Assembly: GCA_030041115.1 (NCBI GenBank)
Contig: JASHOM010000089.1
Span: forward strand, 1-33,504
Reading direction: 5' to 3'
DNA length: 33,504 nt
DNA from: Vulcanimicrobiota bacterium
Lineage (GTDB): Bacteria; Vulcanimicrobiota; Vulcanimicrobiia; Vulcanimicrobiales; Vulcanimicrobiaceae
The notes beneath the pieces are model-generated. The model saw nothing but the letters and a program-made list of their open reading frames with translations. It ran no database searches and was not told the DNA's origin. The position numbers were made by a program, and so were the translations under genes. This document shows, piece after piece, positions 1 to 9,118 of the stretch; positions within the stretch are counted from its first letter, which is position 1; every line of letters begins with the position of its first letter.

Positions 1-414
1 TTTGTTGCCGCCCGTGCGTACGTCGGACGCACCGCCGCCCCCGGTGCCGTCATACGAACTCACGGCGCCGCCGTTGCCGCCACCGTTATAGCCGCCGGTG
101 GCACCGAGGGCAACTCCGCCGACGAAAACCGCGAGCAATTCTTTCGGCTTCACCGGAATTGTCGCGGTCACCAAACCGGCGCGCGCCGTCGCGGTCGCCG
201 CACCGACGGCCGTGATCGTGACCTGAGTTACGCCGGCGGGCACTTTGAAGTTCTGCTGAGCGCCGGTGTAATAGAACGTCATGGATTCGGGCGGATATCG
301 TTGCTGCGTCAGTGCGGACGATCCGATCACGGCTTGCGATCCGCCGCAGCCGCTCAGCAGCGTTGCGGCCGTGCAGCCGGTCAAGGCGCAGCGAGCGATA
401 GTTGCGATGCTCAT
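1..414 (-). CDS. Glycine-rich putative lipoprotein, C-terminus truncated by the window edge
   Basis: Manual reverse-strand translation from ATG at 414: MSIATIARCALTGCTAATLLSGCGGSQAVIGSSALTQQRYPPESMTFYYTGAQQNFKVPAGVTQVTITAVGAATATARAG...GGYNGGGNGGAVSSYDGTGGGGASDVRTGGNK. Lipobox-like LLSGC; Gly-rich C-terminal part; open to the window edge, so absent from the ORF track. Confidence 0.75.
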   Translation of the reverse strand, partial: MSIATIARCALTGCTAATLLSGCGGSQAVIGSSALTQQRYPPESMTFYYTGAQQNFKVPAGVTQVTITAVGAATATARAGLVTATIPVKPKELLAVFVGGVALGATGGYNGGGNGGAVSSYDGTGGGGASDVRTGGNK

Positions 415-470
415 GGCCTTACTCGACGCGAAAGCGCCGAATCCGAAAAGACCATAGCCCTACAAGGCTC

Positions 471-1721
471 CTAGTAAGCTTTGATTCCATTGGGCGTGCC
501 CCATCCGCCCGTGCCGGAATAGAACTTCTTGTATCTGCCGTAGCCGCAGAGATAGTCGCTGCAGCCGCCTTCGCTGCCGCTGGGGTGGTTGAAGTATCTC
601 TTATGCTTCTTGCGCGAGAACGTCCAGAACGTTTTGCCGGCCTCGAGTTTCGTGGCGTTGCCGGCCAGGGCGACGACGCCGGACGTCAGCGGCGACGCGA
701 CGCTCGTGCCGCAGATGTCGTTCCAGCCGCCGTAAACGCCGATATAGACCGAGACTCCCGGCTCGCAGCCCGCCTCGGCCGAAACGTCGCCGACGGTGCG
801 ATAGCTGCAGTCCGGATCCTTTTGCCAGGAGGGCTTCGAAATACCCGAGCCTCCGATTTCCGACGGATCGGCGCAGCCGGCGCCGGCGTCGCTCCAGAGG
901 GTTTCGCTGTAGGTCGAACCGCTCTCGGCGAGTTGCGTGCCGCCGACCGCAAGCACGGTGTCGAGCGCCGAAGGGGCGGCGATATTGTCGTACCCCGCAT
1001 CGCCGGTGGCGGCAAGATAGGCGATGCCCGGCGTGTCGAAATAGTTCGAGAAGTCAGGATCGCCGCAATCGTAACTGCCGTAACATCCCCAACTGTTGCT
1101 GAGAATCGTTGCGCCGAGCGTAACGGCTTCGGCTTCGGCTGCTTCGAGATCGCTGATGCTGCCTTTGGCCTCCATCAGGAAGATGTTGCATTTCGGGCAC
1201 GTCGCCGACACCATGTCGATGTCGAGATCGGTCTCGGCGCACCAGCCGTAGTCCTCGCAACTGGGCGGGTAGTCGGACTGCTGTCCGTACTCGTTGTATT
1301 TGGTCATGTTGGCCGTGCCGAGACCGTATTCGGTGCGGTACGTCGCAAGGTCGGACGAAGCGTCCGCGAGATCCCCGGACTCGATGAGGGCGACGTTCGT
1401 TCCCGCTCCGTTGCCCAACACGCTGGTCAGATTGTACGCGGCTTCGATCTGTTGCGCCGTCCACCCGCAGCCGCCCGAAGGCGAGCAAAGCGGCGAAATG
1501 CCGCCTTTGAGGGCCTGCAGCGCAAAGCAGGTCGGCTTGCCGACGACCTGGGGGCAGAGCGCCCGCGCGAGATGATGGGTCTGCCAGCGCGGTAACGCGC
1601 CGTGAATGAGAGTTGGCGCAGCGCCGCCCGGCGGCCCGACTTGCGGCTGCGACGCGCCGCATCCGGCCAGTAACGTCACTGCAACGCCGACGAGAAGAGA
1701 GCGGCTCAGTCGCGTACCCAT
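471..1721 (-). CDS. Sedolisin-like serine-carboxyl peptidase (S53 family), putative lipoprotein
   Basis: Lipobox TLLAGC; E-x3-D motif (AETDLDIDMVSATCPKCNIFLMEA), SGD-like oxyanion Asp (AATGDAG), catalytic Ser motif CGTSVASP, C-terminal TGGWGTPNG; RBS CTAGGAGG upstream of ATG. Confidence 0.85.
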   Translation of the reverse strand: MGTRLSRSLLVGVAVTLLAGCGASQPQVGPPGGAAPTLIHGALPRWQTHHLARALCPQVVGKPTCFALQALKGGISPLCSPSGGCGWTAQQIEAAYNLTSVLGNGAGTNVALIESGDLADASSDLATYRTEYGLGTANMTKYNEYGQQSDYPPSCEDYGWCAETDLDIDMVSATCPKCNIFLMEAKGSISDLEAAEAEAVTLGATILSNSWGCYGSYDCGDPDFSNYFDTPGIAYLAATGDAGYDNIAAPSALDTVLAVGGTQLAESGSTYSETLWSDAGAGCADPSEIGGSGISKPSWQKDPDCSYRTVGDVSAEAGCEPGVSVYIGVYGGWNDICGTSVASPLTSGVVALAGNATKLEAGKTFWTFSRKKHKRYFNHPSGSEGGCSDYLCGYGRYKKFYSGTGGWGTPNGIKAY

Positions 1722-1949
1722 TGTTGTGGCCTCCTAGTAAGCAGAACGGATGGTTGGTCGGCTCGTTCGACGGTAACGGAGTCGGGTCATGCGACGCCGG
1801 CGCGCATTCCGCTCGCGCAACGTGATGCGAGTGGTGCGTAACATCGCTGCGTAAGAAAACGCCGAAGGAAGCAAGCCCGAGGAAGGGCCCCGTTGCCGCC
1901 GAAATCCGCGGGTCCACTTCTCAGAGCACGGGATGAAAGGACGACGTTT

Positions 1950-3083
1950 ATGAACCAGCGTGGCTTCTTGACCTACGCGTTTCTGCTGAGCGCGGCCGGC
2001 GCGGCCGCACTCGCCGGATGCGCGGGCTCCAGCTCGACCGATGCGATGAATCCATCGAGCTCGGGGACCGCGAGCCTTGCCCGGTTTCACGGAATGGACT
2101 TGACTCGAATCGTTGCCATGACGAACCGGATGCACGCGTCGCCGAAAATCCGGTATAACAAGCGACGTTCCTGGAGCCGGCAGCAGCGCGCCGGCGGTTT
2201 CTTGACCTACGCATCGGACGGGGCATCGGGAACGGTGGACATCTACAACACGCAAGTCAAGAACGGCAAGCTCTACGGTCAAATCACCGGCTTCGCGCTG
2301 CCGTTCGGCGCTTGCGCGGACGCAAGTGGGAACGTTTACGTCGCCGACCTGGGAAACCAGGACGTCGTCGAGTTCGCCCACGGCGGCATCACACCGATCA
2401 ATACGTTCTACGCGAGCGGTGCGCTGATCGGCTGTTCGGTCGATCCGACTACCGGCAACGTCGCCGTGTCGGCCTTTTTCGGCGCGAACCAATCGTCGTA
2501 TAGCGGCGGCGTGTACGTCTTTCCGGGCGGCTCCAGTACGCCGGCCTTCTATTCTGATCCCAACGTCGCGCTGTATTATCCGCCCGCGTACGATAGCCAA
2601 GGGAACCTGTTCGTGCAGGGACTTGGCAACGGATACGCCTGGGGAAGCGGCGGAGCGAGCTACCTCGACGAGCTTCCGAGCGGCGGAAGTTCGTTGGAGG
2701 AGCTCTCGCTTTCCGGCGCGACGATTTACTTTCCCGGAAGCGCGCAGTGGGACGGCAAGTACGTCATGCTGACCGACCAGGCCTACCAAGACGGCTCGAC
2801 GACCGGGCTCTACCGCGTCACCGTTTCGGGTTCGACCGCCACCGTGGTCGGCGCTTCCGACTTAACCGATACATGCGGTTACTATGGCAGTAGCACCGAC
2901 GTCATTCAGCCCTGGCCCAACGGCACGACGTTCAAGATGAATCAGGTGTTGGGCGGCAACCTCGCCTGCTATTCGCGGTTCGATACGTGGAAATACATGG
3001 AGGGCGGAAATCCAAAGCGGTCGCTGCCCCGGAACATCGCGCCGGTCTTCGGAACGGGCCAAACCCTCAGCCCTCCAAAATAG
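1950..3083 (+). CDS. Putative lipoprotein with NHL/SMP-30-like beta-propeller repeats
   Basis: ATG at 1950 gives MNQRGFLTYAFLLSAAGAAALAGCAGS (signal plus lipobox); repeats such as PFGACADASGNVYVADLGNQDVVEFA. Confidence 0.8.
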   Translation: MNQRGFLTYAFLLSAAGAAALAGCAGSSSTDAMNPSSSGTASLARFHGMDLTRIVAMTNRMHASPKIRYNKRRSWSRQQRAGGFLTYASDGASGTVDIYNTQVKNGKLYGQITGFALPFGACADASGNVYVADLGNQDVVEFAHGGITPINTFYASGALIGCSVDPTTGNVAVSAFFGANQSSYSGGVYVFPGGSSTPAFYSDPNVALYYPPAYDSQGNLFVQGLGNGYAWGSGGASYLDELPSGGSSLEELSLSGATIYFPGSAQWDGKYVMLTDQAYQDGSTTGLYRVTVSGSTATVVGASDLTDTCGYYGSSTDVIQPWPNGTTFKMNQVLGGNLACYSRFDTWKYMEGGNPKRSLPRNIAPVFGTGQTLSPPK

Positions 3084-3092
3084 CCTCGAGCC

Positions 3093-3121
3093 GGAGCGCG
3101 CGGTTTTCGTCCGCGCGCTCC
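3093..3121. terminator. Perfect 11-bp stem hairpin between convergent genes, probable bidirectional terminator
   Basis: GGAGCGCGCGG-TTTTCGT-CCGCGCGCTCC, lying between the stop at 3083 (+) and the stop at 3138 (-). No strong T-tract. Confidence 0.6.
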
Positions 3122-3137
3122 AAGCAGCTTGCGATGA

Positions 3138-4145
3138 TTATCGCTTGACTTCGGGCGACGATGCGATTTCGGCCGCCGACGACGCTCCCTGGAGCGTCGA
3201 GAACGGACTGGTCTGCCCCTTCTTGTAACCGACGACGTCGTCGTCTTGATTCGTTTGGAAGAACATGCCGGAGTGCGTCACGCCGTCTTGCGTCGGACCG
3301 TCGATGCCGCTCGTGATCGTTTCGTACGGACTGGTCGAGCCGGACTTGTAAACGGAGACGTCGTTTCCGCTAAAGTTGGCGACGTAAACCTGATCCTTTT
3401 TCCCGATCGTGATGCCGACCGGGCCTTCAAGGCCGCTCAGGTTCGCGTTCGTAACTCCGGTCGAGCCGGATTTGATTTCAAAGACCGCGTTGCTCGTGTC
3501 GCATGCAACCCATACGGTGTTCTTTGAATCCACGGCGATGCCGACGGCCTGACCGTAGTCATTGAAGTTGATGGTTTCGAACGGCGACGTCTGTCCCGCA
3601 GCGTAGGCGGTGATCTCGTTGGTGCCGAGATTGGAGACGAAGACGTTCCCTTTCGAGTCGACGATGACGCCGTACGGGCTGGAAATGCCGTCGGTAATCG
3701 TCAAATCCGGCGAGCTCGAGCCGGGAGCGTACACCGTCACCGAATTGCCGCTGATGTTGGCCACGTACAGGTTGCCCTTTTTGTCGACTGCGGCGCCGAA
3801 GGCGCAGTCGACGCCGTCGGTGATCGAGCCTTCGGGCGAACTGTTCGCGTCGTTCGGATCGTACAGGAGTACGCTGGAACAGTCGGCTACGAAGAGGGTG
3901 GGAGCCGGCTTTTTCTTCTTCGGCCACCCCGCGGGTGCGTTGGGTTTGCCGGGAAAGAGGGGAATGACGATCGGGCCGGAGACGGCCGGGCCCGGTAAGA
4001 CTCGGACCGGCCCGCTATACTTGCTCGCCGAAGGCGCAAGTGATGTAGACGATGAGCCGGGTGCCAGCGAATTGCTCGCGCAACCGGCCGCAAACGAAAG
4101 CGCCGCCGCTGCAACCAGCATGCGGCGCGGGAACGTATGCAACAT
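3138..4145 (-). CDS. Putative lipoprotein with NHL-type beta-propeller repeats
   Basis: MLHTFPRRMLVAAAALSFAAGCASNS signal/lipobox; repeats GNLYVANISGNSVTVYAPGSSSPDLTI / GNVFVSNLGTNEITAYAAGQTSPFETI / DQVYVANFSGNDVSVYKSGSTSPYETI; GGGAGG RBS upstream of ATG at 4145. Confidence 0.87.
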   Translation of the reverse strand: MLHTFPRRMLVAAAALSFAAGCASNSLAPGSSSTSLAPSASKYSGPVRVLPGPAVSGPIVIPLFPGKPNAPAGWPKKKKPAPTLFVADCSSVLLYDPNDANSSPEGSITDGVDCAFGAAVDKKGNLYVANISGNSVTVYAPGSSSPDLTITDGISSPYGVIVDSKGNVFVSNLGTNEITAYAAGQTSPFETINFNDYGQAVGIAVDSKNTVWVACDTSNAVFEIKSGSTGVTNANLSGLEGPVGITIGKKDQVYVANFSGNDVSVYKSGSTSPYETITSGIDGPTQDGVTHSGMFFQTNQDDDVVGYKKGQTSPFSTLQGASSAAEIASSPEVKR

Positions 4146-4234
4146 ATTGGATCCTCCCAAGGAGTTAGGGAAGGGGCATTTTCCGATCGTCGCATCGCGC
4201 CCCTGCCGCCGAGGCAGGGCAACCCCGTGGTATC

Positions 4235-4750
4235 ATGTGCCCGGTGGATCTATTTCGCTCGAGGATCGAGACGCCGTTCGGACCGATGCAGGTTGCGGTC
4301 GATGCGGAGGGCGTGCTCGTCGAAGTGTTGTTGCCCAATCGCGGTCGCCGGGAAGAAACGCGCACGTGCTTTACGCCTGAGGCCCGCGAAGGAACGCGCG
4401 CGGTACGCGCGCAGCTCCACGAATACTTTTCGTGCCGGCGGCGCGACTTCGATCTGCGGTTGAATCCGTGCGGATCGGCCTTCGAGCAAATCGTCTGGGA
4501 GCGCTTGCGCGCGATTCCGTACGGCCTGACGACGTCGTACGGGGCAATCGCGGGCGAGCTTGGCCTGCGTAACGGCGCCCGCGCCGTCGGGCGGGCGAAC
4601 GGCGCCAATCCGATTCCGATCGTCATCCCGTGCCATCGGGTCGTCGGAACGGATGGAACGCTGACCGGCTACGGCGGCGGCTTGCCCCTCAAGCGCGCTC
4701 TACTCGAGTTGGAAGGCGTCATCGATCCGGCGGCTCCGCGTCTTTTCTAA
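4235..4750 (+). CDS. ogt: Methylated-DNA--[protein]-cysteine S-methyltransferase
   Basis: Active-site motif IVIPCHRVVGTDGTLTGYGGGLPLKRALLELEG; N-terminal RIETPFGPMQVAVDAEGVL. Confidence 0.96.
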   Translation: MCPVDLFRSRIETPFGPMQVAVDAEGVLVEVLLPNRGRREETRTCFTPEAREGTRAVRAQLHEYFSCRRRDFDLRLNPCGSAFEQIVWERLRAIPYGLTTSYGAIAGELGLRNGARAVGRANGANPIPIVIPCHRVVGTDGTLTGYGGGLPLKRALLELEGVIDPAAPRLF

Positions 4751-5721
4751 CGCCGTTCTCGAACGATCGCTTCGTAGAAGGTCGCGAGGTCGATGTTGCC
4801 GCCGGAGATTACGGCGACGATCGGGCCGTCACCGATCTTTCCGCTCAGTGCGGCGGCGAGCGACAACGCGCCCGCACCTTCGGCGATGACCCGCGATCGC
4901 TCCGCGAGGAGGCGCATTGCATTGCGGGTCTCGTCGAGGGTAACGACGACGGAGTCGTCGACGAGGCCGCGCATTCGTTCCCACATGCGGGGAAAGACGC
5001 TCTTGCCGCCGGCGCCGTCGACGAAGGAGGGTTGCCACTGCTCGAAGGCTGACGGCTTTCCCAACTGCAGCGAGCGCGCGTACGGCGCCGCCGTTTCCGG
5101 TTCGGCGACGAAGACGCGCACGCCGCGCTTCCTCGCGCGGACCGCGGATGCCACGCCCGTGATCAAGCCGCCGCCGCCCAGCGCGGTGACGACCGCGGCA
5201 ACGTCGGGGAGATCCTCGACGATCTCGAGCCCGGCGGTGGCGTTGCCCGCGATGAAGTCGTCGTCGTCGAACGGATGAACGAACGTGCCCTCGATGCCTG
5301 GATACGTATGACGTTCCAAGGCTTCCCAGCAGGCGTCGAACGAGGCGCGAACGATCGTTGCGCCGAGCGCCTGCATCCGCCCGATCTTAGTTTCGGGCGC
5401 CGTCTCGATCGCTACGACCGTGCAGGGGACGCCGGCTGCGCGAGCCGCATACGCGATTCCCTGGCCCGCGTTGCCTGCGCTGATCGTCCACACGCCCAGC
5501 GCGCGCTTTCCGGGAGCGAGCATCGCGACCGCGTTGGCGGCTCCGCGCAGCTTGAAGGAATTGATGGGTTGGAGATTTTCGAGCTTGAGGAAAATCTTCG
5601 GCCGGGAGGTACCTTGGAGCTCCAGCAGCGGCGTGCGCACGATCGTCCCGGCGATGCGCGCTCGCGCGGCTTCGATCGCATCGAGCGAAATCGGTTGCAC
5701 GGTCGTTCTCTGTCCGGTCAC
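4747..5721 (-). CDS. ilvA: PLP-dependent threonine/serine dehydratase
   Basis: PLP-lysine motif KLENLQPINSFKLRGAANA, GGGGLITG phosphate-binding loop, C-terminal AVISGGNID. Confidence 0.9.
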   Translation of the reverse strand: MTGQRTTVQPISLDAIEAARARIAGTIVRTPLLELQGTSRPKIFLKLENLQPINSFKLRGAANAVAMLAPGKRALGVWTISAGNAGQGIAYAARAAGVPCTVVAIETAPETKIGRMQALGATIVRASFDACWEALERHTYPGIEGTFVHPFDDDDFIAGNATAGLEIVEDLPDVAAVVTALGGGGLITGVASAVRARKRGVRVFVAEPETAAPYARSLQLGKPSAFEQWQPSFVDGAGGKSVFPRMWERMRGLVDDSVVVTLDETRNAMRLLAERSRVIAEGAGALSLAAALSGKIGDGPIVAVISGGNIDLATFYEAIVRERR

Positions 5722-5792
5722 GGCGACGACGTTCGCCGCGCTTCGGAATGCTCCGCCGAGGTTAATCCGGAGCGCCGGCAGTATTTAGTCGC

Positions 5793-7406
5793 GTGAGCAC
5801 GGCGGTATTGGGACAAGCTCGTTTCGTGCTATGCGTGGCCGCATCGCTGGCGGCCTTGGCGGGGTGTACGCGCAGCGGCGCCGCGCGGAACGGCCCTCCG
5901 CACGTTTTGCGGATCGCCTATGCGGGCGATCCGGCGTCGCTCGTGCCTTTCGTTGCGATCGATCAAGAGATCATCGCGCTCGACACGCTTTTCTGCCAAA
6001 CGCTCGTGGGGCTCTCGGCGAACAATCGCGATGTCCCAATCCTCGTCACTCGCATCCCGTCTCGACGTAACGGCGACATCTCCCGGGACGGTACGCGAAT
6101 CACCTATCACCTCCGTCGCGACGCGCGCTTCGCCGACGGCGTCGCGCTCACGTCGGCCGACGTCGCCTTCACTTACCGGGCGCTCTTCGATCCCCGCAAT
6201 CGCGCCACGTCGCTCCAGCCATATCGGCAGATCCGTTCCTTGCAAACTCCCGATGCGCACACGGTCGTCGTTCGACTGCGAAAGCCTTGGAATGCCGCCG
6301 TTCGCGTGCTCTTCGCCGAAGCCGACTACGTCTACGGCATCTTGCCGAAGCACGCGTTCGCCGATACGAAGGTCGTGGGGACGCCCTGGGAAAACGCGCC
6401 GTTCGGTACCGGGCCGTTCCGCGTGAGAGCATGGCTGCGCGGCGACCGGATCGTTTTGGAGCGGAATCCGTACTATCGTCCGCGGCCGAAGCTCGACCAA
6501 ATCGTGCTGCGGATCGTTCCGAATTTGAACTCGAATTTCGTCGCGCTACAGTCCGGTGCCGTCGACGTCGGGACGCTGACGGCTGAAAACGTCGCACAGG
6601 CGCAGCGCCTCGCCGGCGTTCGCGTCCTGCGCATTCCCGAGAACGCGACGCGGCTGCTTTACCTGCAAACGCAGGCGCCGCCCACGCGCGATCTTCGGGT
6701 GCGCCGGGCGATTGCGAGCGCGCTCGACTACGCGGCGCTTGCCGGCGCGTGGCGAAACGAATATCCGCCTGCCGCGTCATTTCTTCCGCCGCCGATCGTC
6801 ACGTGGGAGAACGTGGTCGTCCGGCCGTACGTTCACGACGTGAGCGCCGCAAACCGCGCGCTCGATGCCGCCGGCTGGCGAATGCGCAACGGAGTCCGCT
6901 TCAAAGACGGGATCGCGCTCGGCGGTCTCATCGGCGTGAACTCCGAGGATCCGATCAACGTTCGCATCGCTACGCTCGTGCAAGCGCAACTGGCGACGGT
7001 CGGAATGGAGCTTTCGATCAAGTCGAATCCGACGCGAATCTGGTTCAGTCCGGACGGTTTGTTGCGCAACGGAAAGGCCGCCATCGTCGGCGAGACGTGG
7101 GTCGGCGGCAGCGATCCGGAGCAATCCTTGAACTTCCGCTGCGTCCAGGCCATCGCGGGCGACGAGAACCATTCCTTCTATTGCTCCAAGCGTTTTGAGG
7201 CCCTGTACGGCGATCAGGAGGATACGCCGAGCCGCGCGCGCCGCGAGCGCGATTTCAACGCCATCCAAGGTCTGATTCACGCCGACGTTCCCGTGATTCC
7301 GCTCTATTACGAAGATCGATTGCTCGGAGTGAGCAAACGAGTAACGGGTTACCGCCTGAACATGTTATGGATTCCGGTTGATGCCGAAGCGTGGGACGCG
7401 CGTTAG
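5793..7406 (+). CDS. ABC transporter substrate-binding protein, peptide/nickel family (SBP_bac_5), lipoprotein; GTG start
   Basis: Lipobox AALAGC; LRIAYAGDPASLVPF, YHLRRDARFADGVALTSADVAFTYRALFDP, APFGTGPFRVRAWLRGDRIVLERNPYY typical of DppA/OppA-type proteins. Confidence 0.92.
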   Translation: MSTAVLGQARFVLCVAASLAALAGCTRSGAARNGPPHVLRIAYAGDPASLVPFVAIDQEIIALDTLFCQTLVGLSANNRDVPILVTRIPSRRNGDISRDGTRITYHLRRDARFADGVALTSADVAFTYRALFDPRNRATSLQPYRQIRSLQTPDAHTVVVRLRKPWNAAVRVLFAEADYVYGILPKHAFADTKVVGTPWENAPFGTGPFRVRAWLRGDRIVLERNPYYRPRPKLDQIVLRIVPNLNSNFVALQSGAVDVGTLTAENVAQAQRLAGVRVLRIPENATRLLYLQTQAPPTRDLRVRRAIASALDYAALAGAWRNEYPPAASFLPPPIVTWENVVVRPYVHDVSAANRALDAAGWRMRNGVRFKDGIALGGLIGVNSEDPINVRIATLVQAQLATVGMELSIKSNPTRIWFSPDGLLRNGKAAIVGETWVGGSDPEQSLNFRCVQAIAGDENHSFYCSKRFEALYGDQEDTPSRARRERDFNAIQGLIHADVPVIPLYYEDRLLGVSKRVTGYRLNMLWIPVDAEAWDAR

Positions 7407-8690
7407 CGCGAAATATGCCGCGATTCCGGCGAGCTCGACGCCGACCCCGTAAAGCGTATCGCGCGGATAGATCGCGAACTCGGCGGCGAAGATGGCGAGC
7501 AATACGACGATGAAGAAGCCCGTCGTTACGGGATGTCCCGGCACCGTCGTCGCCGGCACCGGACGTTTGGCGTCGCGCGCGCGCAGGATGAAAACCGCTA
7601 TGGCCGCTAGGAAGATGAAGAGCCACTGCGGCGCGACGACCCAGTTGATGATCTGCTCGTACGTTCCCGTCAGCGCAATGAACGAGGTTATGACCGCTTG
7701 CAGCAGTATCGCGACGACCGGCGCGCGCGTCGAAGGGCTGATCCAGGCGACCTGCTTGAAGAACAACCCTTCGGCGGCCATTTGAAAATAGACGCGGGGA
7801 AACGCGAGCATGCAGGTGCTGAGATAACCGAGCGTCGAGAGCGCGATTGCCACGGCGATGAAGCGGCTCCCGAGGTCGCCGACGGCCGCGCGCATCGCCT
7901 GCGCCGCCGGCGCCGCGGTGGCGGCGACCCCGCCGGCACCGAGCATACGAAGGTAGGCAATGTTGGCGAGCACGTAGATCGCGATCACGACGAGGATGCC
8001 GGCGATCAGGGCGCGCGGAATCGTGCGGCGGGCGTCGACCGTTTCGGCCGTCACCAAGGCGGCCGACTGAAATCCCGAATAGGTAAAGAGAACGGGCAGC
8101 ATCGCGACCCCGATCGCCGCGACGAGCGAGGCGGAAGGCTCGAACGGCGGCGCCGGCGCGAACGTATGCGGATGTGCCGTGAAACAGGCGACGATGAGAA
8201 TGCCCAATGCGCCGACCTTGAGCAGCACCGTCAGATTCTGCCAGTTACTGCCTTGGCGCACGCCCAGCGCATTGATTGCGGCCAGCACGACCAGCGTGAC
8301 CACCGCGACGATCCGCGGATCGAGCGACAAACCGGCGAGCGGCCCGAGATAGCCCGCGAAGAGAACGGCCGCCGCGGCGTTCGCGCCGCTGCCTGAAACC
8401 AGCAGCAGCGTCCATCCGAAAAGGAATCCGACCATGGGATGGTAGGCGTTGCGCAGGTAACCGTAGAGGCCGCCGCCCAGCGGCCGGCGCGCGGCGAGCT
8501 CGGCGAAAACGAAGGCGCCGATCAGCGCGATGACGCCGCCGGCCAGCCAGCAGCCGATCACGATGGCAGGGAACTGCGCCCGCTGCGCAACGACCGCAGG
8601 CGTCCGAAAGATTCCCGAACCGACGATTCCGCCGATCGCGATCAGCGTGAGGTCGAAGGTCTTGAGGCGCCGTACGAGCTGTCGCCGCAC
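7365..8690 (-). CDS. APC-superfamily amino acid permease
   Basis: Multiple TM segments; N-terminal TLIAIGGIVGSGIFRTPAVVA and GLYGYLRNAYHPMVGFLFGW motifs typical of amino acid/polyamine/organocation transporters. Confidence 0.92.
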   Translation of the reverse strand: MRRQLVRRLKTFDLTLIAIGGIVGSGIFRTPAVVAQRAQFPAIVIGCWLAGGVIALIGAFVFAELAARRPLGGGLYGYLRNAYHPMVGFLFGWTLLLVSGSGANAAAAVLFAGYLGPLAGLSLDPRIVAVVTLVVLAAINALGVRQGSNWQNLTVLLKVGALGILIVACFTAHPHTFAPAPPFEPSASLVAAIGVAMLPVLFTYSGFQSAALVTAETVDARRTIPRALIAGILVVIAIYVLANIAYLRMLGAGGVAATAAPAAQAMRAAVGDLGSRFIAVAIALSTLGYLSTCMLAFPRVYFQMAAEGLFFKQVAWISPSTRAPVVAILLQAVITSFIALTGTYEQIINWVVAPQWLFIFLAAIAVFILRARDAKRPVPATTVPGHPVTTGFFIVVLLAIFAAEFAIYPRDTLYGVGVELAGIAAYFALTRVPRFGINRNP

Positions 8691-8767
8691 TACGGACCTT
8701 GATGCATGCGGCGGCTCGGCACGTTAGGTTTGGGCGGAAGCCGTCCCTGCAAGTCGAATACGATCGA

Positions 8768-9118
8768 ATGCGTCTTTGCCTCGTCGTTCTCGCCGCGGTT
8801 GCCTTCGTCGCCTGTACGAACAACGACTACGTCCCCAACGTGATTCGGTTGAATCCCGACGGCACGTCGGCGCATCCTGCAAATCAGTCGATCGAGTCGT
8901 CGTTCACGTTGACGGCAGAAGAAGACGGATACACCGGGCAGTTCACGGCGCAGACGATCGTCGGAAAATGCTGGGTCGTTCAAGCGCCGATCACGACGAG
9001 CGGGGCGTGGACCGTCGTTCCACAGGGCGCGACCTGCAGCACGAGGCTCGACACCGAGCAGATTCAGGTCAAGGACACCAAAGGAAACTCGGCCGTTACC
9101 TATATCCACTCCACCTAA
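8768..9118 (+). CDS. Small putative lipoprotein of unknown function
   Basis: MRLCLVVLAAVAFVACTNNDYVPN: short signal peptide with lipobox AFVAC. Confidence 0.65.
   Translation: MRLCLVVLAAVAFVACTNNDYVPNVIRLNPDGTSAHPANQSIESSFTLTAEEDGYTGQFTAQTIVGKCWVVQAPITTSGAWTVVPQGATCSTRLDTEQIQVKDTKGNSAVTYIHST

Noticed and set aside
402-1595. 397-aa plus-strand ORF opposite the S53 peptidase
   Set aside because: Arg/Ala/Val-rich composition, no domain, fully antisense to a gene with strong motifs; typical high-GC shadow ORF.
468-1742. CTCCTAGTAAGC occurring at both ends of the S53 gene
   Set aside because: 12-nt match explained partly by a stop codon on one side and the RBS (CTAGGAGG) on the other; no target-site or transposon features.
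1722-1949. 228-nt intergenic region considered for an ncRNA
   Set aside because: Serves as a divergent promoter region; no recognisable RNA structure or conserved motif visible by eye.
1960-2217. Repeated TTCTTGACCTACGC (encoding FLTYA) within the 1950 lipoprotein gene
   Set aside because: Only 14 nt, two copies at unrelated protein positions (signal peptide and mature part); plausible chance or minor internal duplication.
1734-2789. 351-aa minus ORF antisense to the 1950..3083 lipoprotein
   Set aside because: Low-complexity Arg/Ala/Val-rich translation without motifs; the opposite strand has signal peptide, lipobox and propeller repeats.
4201-4219. CCCTGCC-GCCGA-GGCAGGG hairpin just upstream of ogt
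   Set aside because: Seven-bp stem without U-tract or known regulatory motif; could be chance in high-GC DNA.
7698-8396. 232-aa highly charged plus ORF
   Set aside because: Antisense complement of the APC permease TM segments; artefact.
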